From positions 1 to 22,633 of IMG/VR virus record IMGVR_UViG_3300040807_000267: a stretch of 22,633 nt of DNA. One strand, given 5' to 3'. Shown piece by piece: positions 19,849 through 22,633 of this stretch. The position numbers were made by a program, and so were the translations under genes. Numbering within the stretch: the first letter of the stretch is position 1; every line of letters begins with the position of its first letter. The notes under the pieces are model-generated. The model had not been told where the DNA came from and ran no database searches. It saw nothing but the letters and a program-made list of their open reading frames with translations. The stretch comes from a virus.

Positions 19849-20874
19849 ATGAAAATATTGATTACTGGCATGAACAAGCAGCAGTGTACTGAGAACTTTT
19901 ATAAAACGTCTCAGTTAAAAATTATTCCGTCTCACATTTCTTTGATTGCGTGTCTTCGTGACATGGGCCATGAAGTAGAGCAACGCGGTGTTACTATCGG
20001 AGAAGACCTTAGCTCATATGATAAGGTCATTTGTTATATTCATAACCCGTCTGGTTTTGCTAGATTTCTTTATAATGGTCTGTGGCTTCTCGGTGCTCGA
20101 GAAGAAGACGTCATTCTCGCTTTCGATGATTGGCAAACAGAAGGTATTTACAAAGGTTTGATGGCTCTTCAAGATGATAGCAAACTGTTTCGTAAGTACT
20201 TTAAAGACATGGCTGAACGCATTCCGGATAATATAGAACAGTACGAGCAAGTCTTAAATAAAGGTCTTGCCGCGATTGAGGCTAAGAAGCATCCTATGTT
20301 AGTCAGCGCGTTTGCTGGTGGTGATCTGTCTCTGCTTATTGACTATCCTAAAGAACTTTTATATGGCTTTAATCCAAATCCGTATCACATTAATCTGCAA
20401 TCTAACTTTAATCCTCTCTTTGATGAGAAACAAAAAGTCTTTAATTATGCTGGTCTAATTCAGGACAAGACGAAGAAATGGATTAAAGAGCAAAATATCG
20501 GTGATTGGAAACTCAAGAAATACGGTTCTCGTAAAGACGGTCAGGATCGAGTCATTGAACCAGAAATGGTTAACATCTACGGTCAACAATGGGGTGTCCT
20601 CATGCCAGGTTATTTCCATGCCGGTTCTGGTTGGTGGAGAGCTCGTCCTCTACAGGTAGCAGACGCTGGTTCTATTCTAATCGGTGACTGGAAAGAAATG
20701 GTTCTCTATTACGATGACGATGAACTCGCTTCTATCAAGGCGCACGAATTGACCGCAATGTCAGACACTCAGCTCGAGGACGTAGCAGATGCTCAGAAAA
20801 AAGCACTATATACTACACACCCGCTCGATAAAGGTGTCGAGCAGGAAGAACTTAACAAGGTATTACACGCATGA
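19849..20874 (+). CDS. GT-B-type glycosyltransferase, candidate DNA hydroxymethylcytosine sugar transferase
   Basis: The 341-residue protein looks like a two-Rossmann GT-B enzyme, similar in size and order to T4 beta-glucosyltransferase (351). N-terminal: MKILITGMN, then SHISLIACLRDMGHEVEQRGV and SSYDKVICYIHN, matching the T4 order of strands. AFDDWQTE lies where the T4 protein has YLFTDIRLP with catalytic Asp100. C-terminal: KKYGSRKDG, then QQWGVLMPGY, WRARPLQVADAGSILIGDWKEM, lying like ALIIGD and RVWETMASDAVMLID of T4. Sequence identity is low, so the DNA target is inferred from context (gp42 upstream) and layout. An alternative is a lipopolysaccharide or capsule sugar transferase. It has its own promoter and is coupled to the mutase gene (ATGA). 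Confidence 0.5.
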   Translation: MKILITGMNKQQCTENFYKTSQLKIIPSHISLIACLRDMGHEVEQRGVTIGEDLSSYDKVICYIHNPSGFARFLYNGLWLLGAREEDVILAFDDWQTEGIYKGLMALQDDSKLFRKYFKDMAERIPDNIEQYEQVLNKGLAAIEAKKHPMLVSAFAGGDLSLLIDYPKELLYGFNPNPYHINLQSNFNPLFDEKQKVFNYAGLIQDKTKKWIKEQNIGDWKLKKYGSRKDGQDRVIEPEMVNIYGQQWGVLMPGYFHAGSGWWRARPLQVADAGSILIGDWKEMVLYYDDDELASIKAHELTAMSDTQLEDVADAQKKALYTTHPLDKGVEQEELNKVLHA

Positions 20875-21884
20875 AGATTCTAGTAGTAGGTGCTGGTTTT
20901 TGTGGAGTAACGGTAGCTCGTTTACTGGCAGAAGCAGGCCACAAGATCACAGTAATTGATGAGAGAGACCACGTCGCAGGTAACGCATATGACTATATAA
21001 ACCAGTATGGCATTCGTGTCCACAAATATGGTCCTCATCTTTTTCACACAAATAATAAGAAAGTCTATGATTGGTTAAATCAATTTACGACTTGGGTTCC
21101 GTACAAGCATAAAGTAAAGGCTATCCTTGAAGACGGTCAGTACGTAACTCTTCCAGTCAATAGAGAGACAAAACGTATTGTCGGTGAAGATAAGATTGTC
21201 GACACGTTCTTTCGACCTTATACTTACAAGATGTGGGGTAAGCCGATCGAAGAGCTTGATCCGAGTATTATCAATCGTATTCCAAGTCGTGATGATGATA
21301 ACGAGTACTATTTCCCTAATGACGAGTATCAGGCTCTACCAAAAAACGGCTACACGGAAATGGTAAAAAATATTCTCGATCACGAAAACATCGCGGTATC
21401 ACTTAGTACAAGATTTGATTATGACATGGAGAAAGCTTTCGATCACGTATTCAATTCTATGCCGATTGATGTGTATTTCGATTATCGTCATGGCGAACTA
21501 CCGTATCGTTCTATTAAGTTTTATAATGTCACACTACCAATTCCTAAGCTATTACCGACAGGTACAGTTAACTTTACACATGATGGACCATACACGAGAG
21601 TAACAGAATGGAAGAACTTGCCAGCGCACGGCACGAATCCGCGCTACACGACTCTAACGTATGAACAGCCTTGTGACTATCGTGAGAACGACAAAGAGAG
21701 ATACTATCCTGTTAAAGACATTGACGGTAAAAATCGCGAAACATATGAAAAATATAAACAGATGGTAAATCCAAATATGACTTTTATTGGTAGATGTGGA
21801 ATGTACGTATACATAGACATGCACCAAGCAATTAACTCTGCTATGTCGACTGCAGAGAAATTTATTCAGGAGAATTTGGTATGA
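20871..21884 (+). CDS. glf: UDP-galactopyranose mutase
   Basis: This flavoenzyme interconverts the pyranose and furanose forms of UDP-galactose (some relatives use UDP-arabinose). The 337-residue protein has the FAD Rossmann motif GAGFCG (7-12), ERDHVAGNAYD, YGPHLFHTN (53-61), KVYDWLNQFTTW, the conserved RPYTYKMWG that contacts the substrate, and a C-terminal FIGRCGMYVYIDMHQAI. All are standard UGM landmarks. It is slightly shorter than bacterial Glf (about 370-390). The start overlaps the glycosyltransferase stop and the stop overlaps the epimerase (ATGA at both). Its presence implies the sugar transferred is a furanose, or that the pathway supplies cell-surface galactofuranose. Confidence 0.93.
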   Translation: MKILVVGAGFCGVTVARLLAEAGHKITVIDERDHVAGNAYDYINQYGIRVHKYGPHLFHTNNKKVYDWLNQFTTWVPYKHKVKAILEDGQYVTLPVNRETKRIVGEDKIVDTFFRPYTYKMWGKPIEELDPSIINRIPSRDDDNEYYFPNDEYQALPKNGYTEMVKNILDHENIAVSLSTRFDYDMEKAFDHVFNSMPIDVYFDYRHGELPYRSIKFYNVTLPIPKLLPTGTVNFTHDGPYTRVTEWKNLPAHGTNPRYTTLTYEQPCDYRENDKERYYPVKDIDGKNRETYEKYKQMVNPNMTFIGRCGMYVYIDMHQAINSAMSTAEKFIQENLV

Positions 21885-22627
21885 AGGTAGCGATTACTGG
21901 ATCACGTGGTTTTATCGGTGGCCACTTAAAAGAGAGACTCAAAAGAGACGGTCATGAGATCACTGAATGGGATCTTCGAGTTGATAAACCAATAGAAGAA
22001 TTTGAATTAGCCGGTGCAGACTACGTAGTGCACCTTGCCGCGTGGGCAGACGTAAGAGCCTCTATTGAAGAGCCACAAAAGTACTGGGATAATAACGTAA
22101 CTAATACTACTCGTATTCAAAAACATTGTTACTACAATAATGTGCCTCTCTTGTACGCGTCTTCTTCTTGTATTCATCAGTGGTGGTTATCGCCATACGG
22201 TATTAGCAAGAAGGTAAATGAAGAGACCGCGTACGATAAGCAAGTCGGTCTTCGATTTACGACCGTATACGGTGAGGGTGCACGAGACACGATGCTCATT
22301 GGTCGATTAGCGAGTGGTAATATCAAGTATCTGACAAATCACGTACGCGACTTCGTTCATGTAGATGACGTAGTAGACGCTATTATACTACTCATGAATA
22401 GTGATATTCGTTTACTCAAACCCGCTTACGACATCGGCACCGGTAAAGGTGATGTGGTATCAGAACTCGGTAAGATCGCAGGATACACGGATCTTCCAGT
22501 ACAGTGCGGTGATGCTTGTGAAGCACAAGATAACACAGCAGATATCAGTGATATGAAAGCTCTCGGCTGGGATCCGCAAGTAGACGTAAAACAATATTTG
22601 AATCAAATCAAATTAAACAGAAAGTAA
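21881..22627 (+). CDS. Sugar-nucleotide epimerase/dehydratase (extended SDR family)
   Basis: NAD-dependent enzymes of this family alter UDP- or dTDP-sugars; UDP-glucose 4-epimerase is the best-known. Visible are the cofactor motif GSRGFIGG (7-14), HLAAWADVR, SSSCIHQ, the catalytic Y106-G-I-S-K110, RFTTVYGEGAR and RDFVHVDDVVDA. At 248 residues it is shorter than GalE (about 338), with a reduced C-terminal substrate domain, so the exact substrate cannot be read. In a unit with UDP-galactopyranose mutase, a UDP-glucose to UDP-galactose conversion feeding Glf is the simplest guess. The start is coupled to glf with CAGGAG upstream. An ATG (22631-22633) ends the window, perhaps the next gene. Confidence 0.85.
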   Translation: MKVAITGSRGFIGGHLKERLKRDGHEITEWDLRVDKPIEEFELAGADYVVHLAAWADVRASIEEPQKYWDNNVTNTTRIQKHCYYNNVPLLYASSSCIHQWWLSPYGISKKVNEETAYDKQVGLRFTTVYGEGARDTMLIGRLASGNIKYLTNHVRDFVHVDDVVDAIILLMNSDIRLLKPAYDIGTGKGDVVSELGKIAGYTDLPVQCGDACEAQDNTADISDMKALGWDPQVDVKQYLNQIKLNRK

Positions 22628-22633
22628 AATATG

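Noticed and set aside
1-22633. CRISPR array, insertion sequence, intron or intein
   Set aside because: No repeated spacer pattern, transposase or terminal repeats, and the polymerase and other core genes read through without interruption.

Overview
The window is a stretch of the replication and late-transcription core of a T4-like tailed phage (myovirus). All convincing genes are on the + strand, tightly packed, with many ATGA or TAATG stop/start overlaps. The order UvsW - gp55 - gp47 - gp46 - gp45 - gp44 - gp62 - RegA - gp43 is the T4 core order. Modest GC, no photosynthesis genes, and accessory genes of the kind seen in marine T4-like phages suggest a relative of the marine T4-like group infecting a heterotrophic bacterium. 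The host cannot be fixed from the sequence.

Layout. 1-2312: 3' part of UvsW helicase, an Sm-like small protein and an unknown protein. 2407-5822: late sigma factor gp55 and the gp47/gp46 recombination nuclease. 5826-8811: sliding clamp gp45, a small unknown, a terminator, clamp loader gp44, a glutaredoxin inserted between the loader subunits, clamp loader gp62 and translational repressor RegA. 8813-11734: an island starting at a T4-type late promoter, holding a structured leader resembling a ROSE RNA thermometer, hsp20, three very small genes, a second late promoter with a hairpin, a 45-residue protein with ten cysteines, a GH108 endolysin, a putative 2OG-Fe(II) oxygenase and an IscA-type Fe-S carrier. 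11748-14288: DNA polymerase gp43. 14294-17644: a MazG-like pyrophosphohydrolase, a primase-polymerase-like protein, small unknowns, a DUF1599-type protein, a cupin and a second Sm-like protein. 17644-22627: a nucleotidyltransferase, dCMP hydroxymethylase (T4 gp42 type), dCMP deaminase, a small coiled-coil protein, a UDG-fold protein, a GT-B-like glycosyltransferase, UDP-galactopyranose mutase and a sugar-nucleotide epimerase.

The most interesting part is 17644-22627. gp42 would make 5-hydroxymethyl-dCMP, and the adjacent glycosyltransferase, mutase and epimerase form a plausible route to a furanose-type sugar donor. I infer that this phage may carry hydroxymethylcytosine decorated with a galactofuranose-like sugar, different from the glucose of T4. 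The chemistry is a hypothesis; the gp42, deaminase, mutase and epimerase calls are well supported by motifs.

Regulation is unusually readable. Eight sites match T(T/G)TACA-N17-TATAAT exactly, with an invariant 17-base spacer. They precede gp55, gp45, gp43, the MazG-like gene, the 60-residue gene at 15715 and the glycosyltransferase, and two lie inside genes (gp47 and the nucleotidyltransferase). Late-type TATAAATA/AATAAATA boxes instead precede hsp20 and the Cys-rich/endolysin group, so a late island sits inside the early replication cluster.
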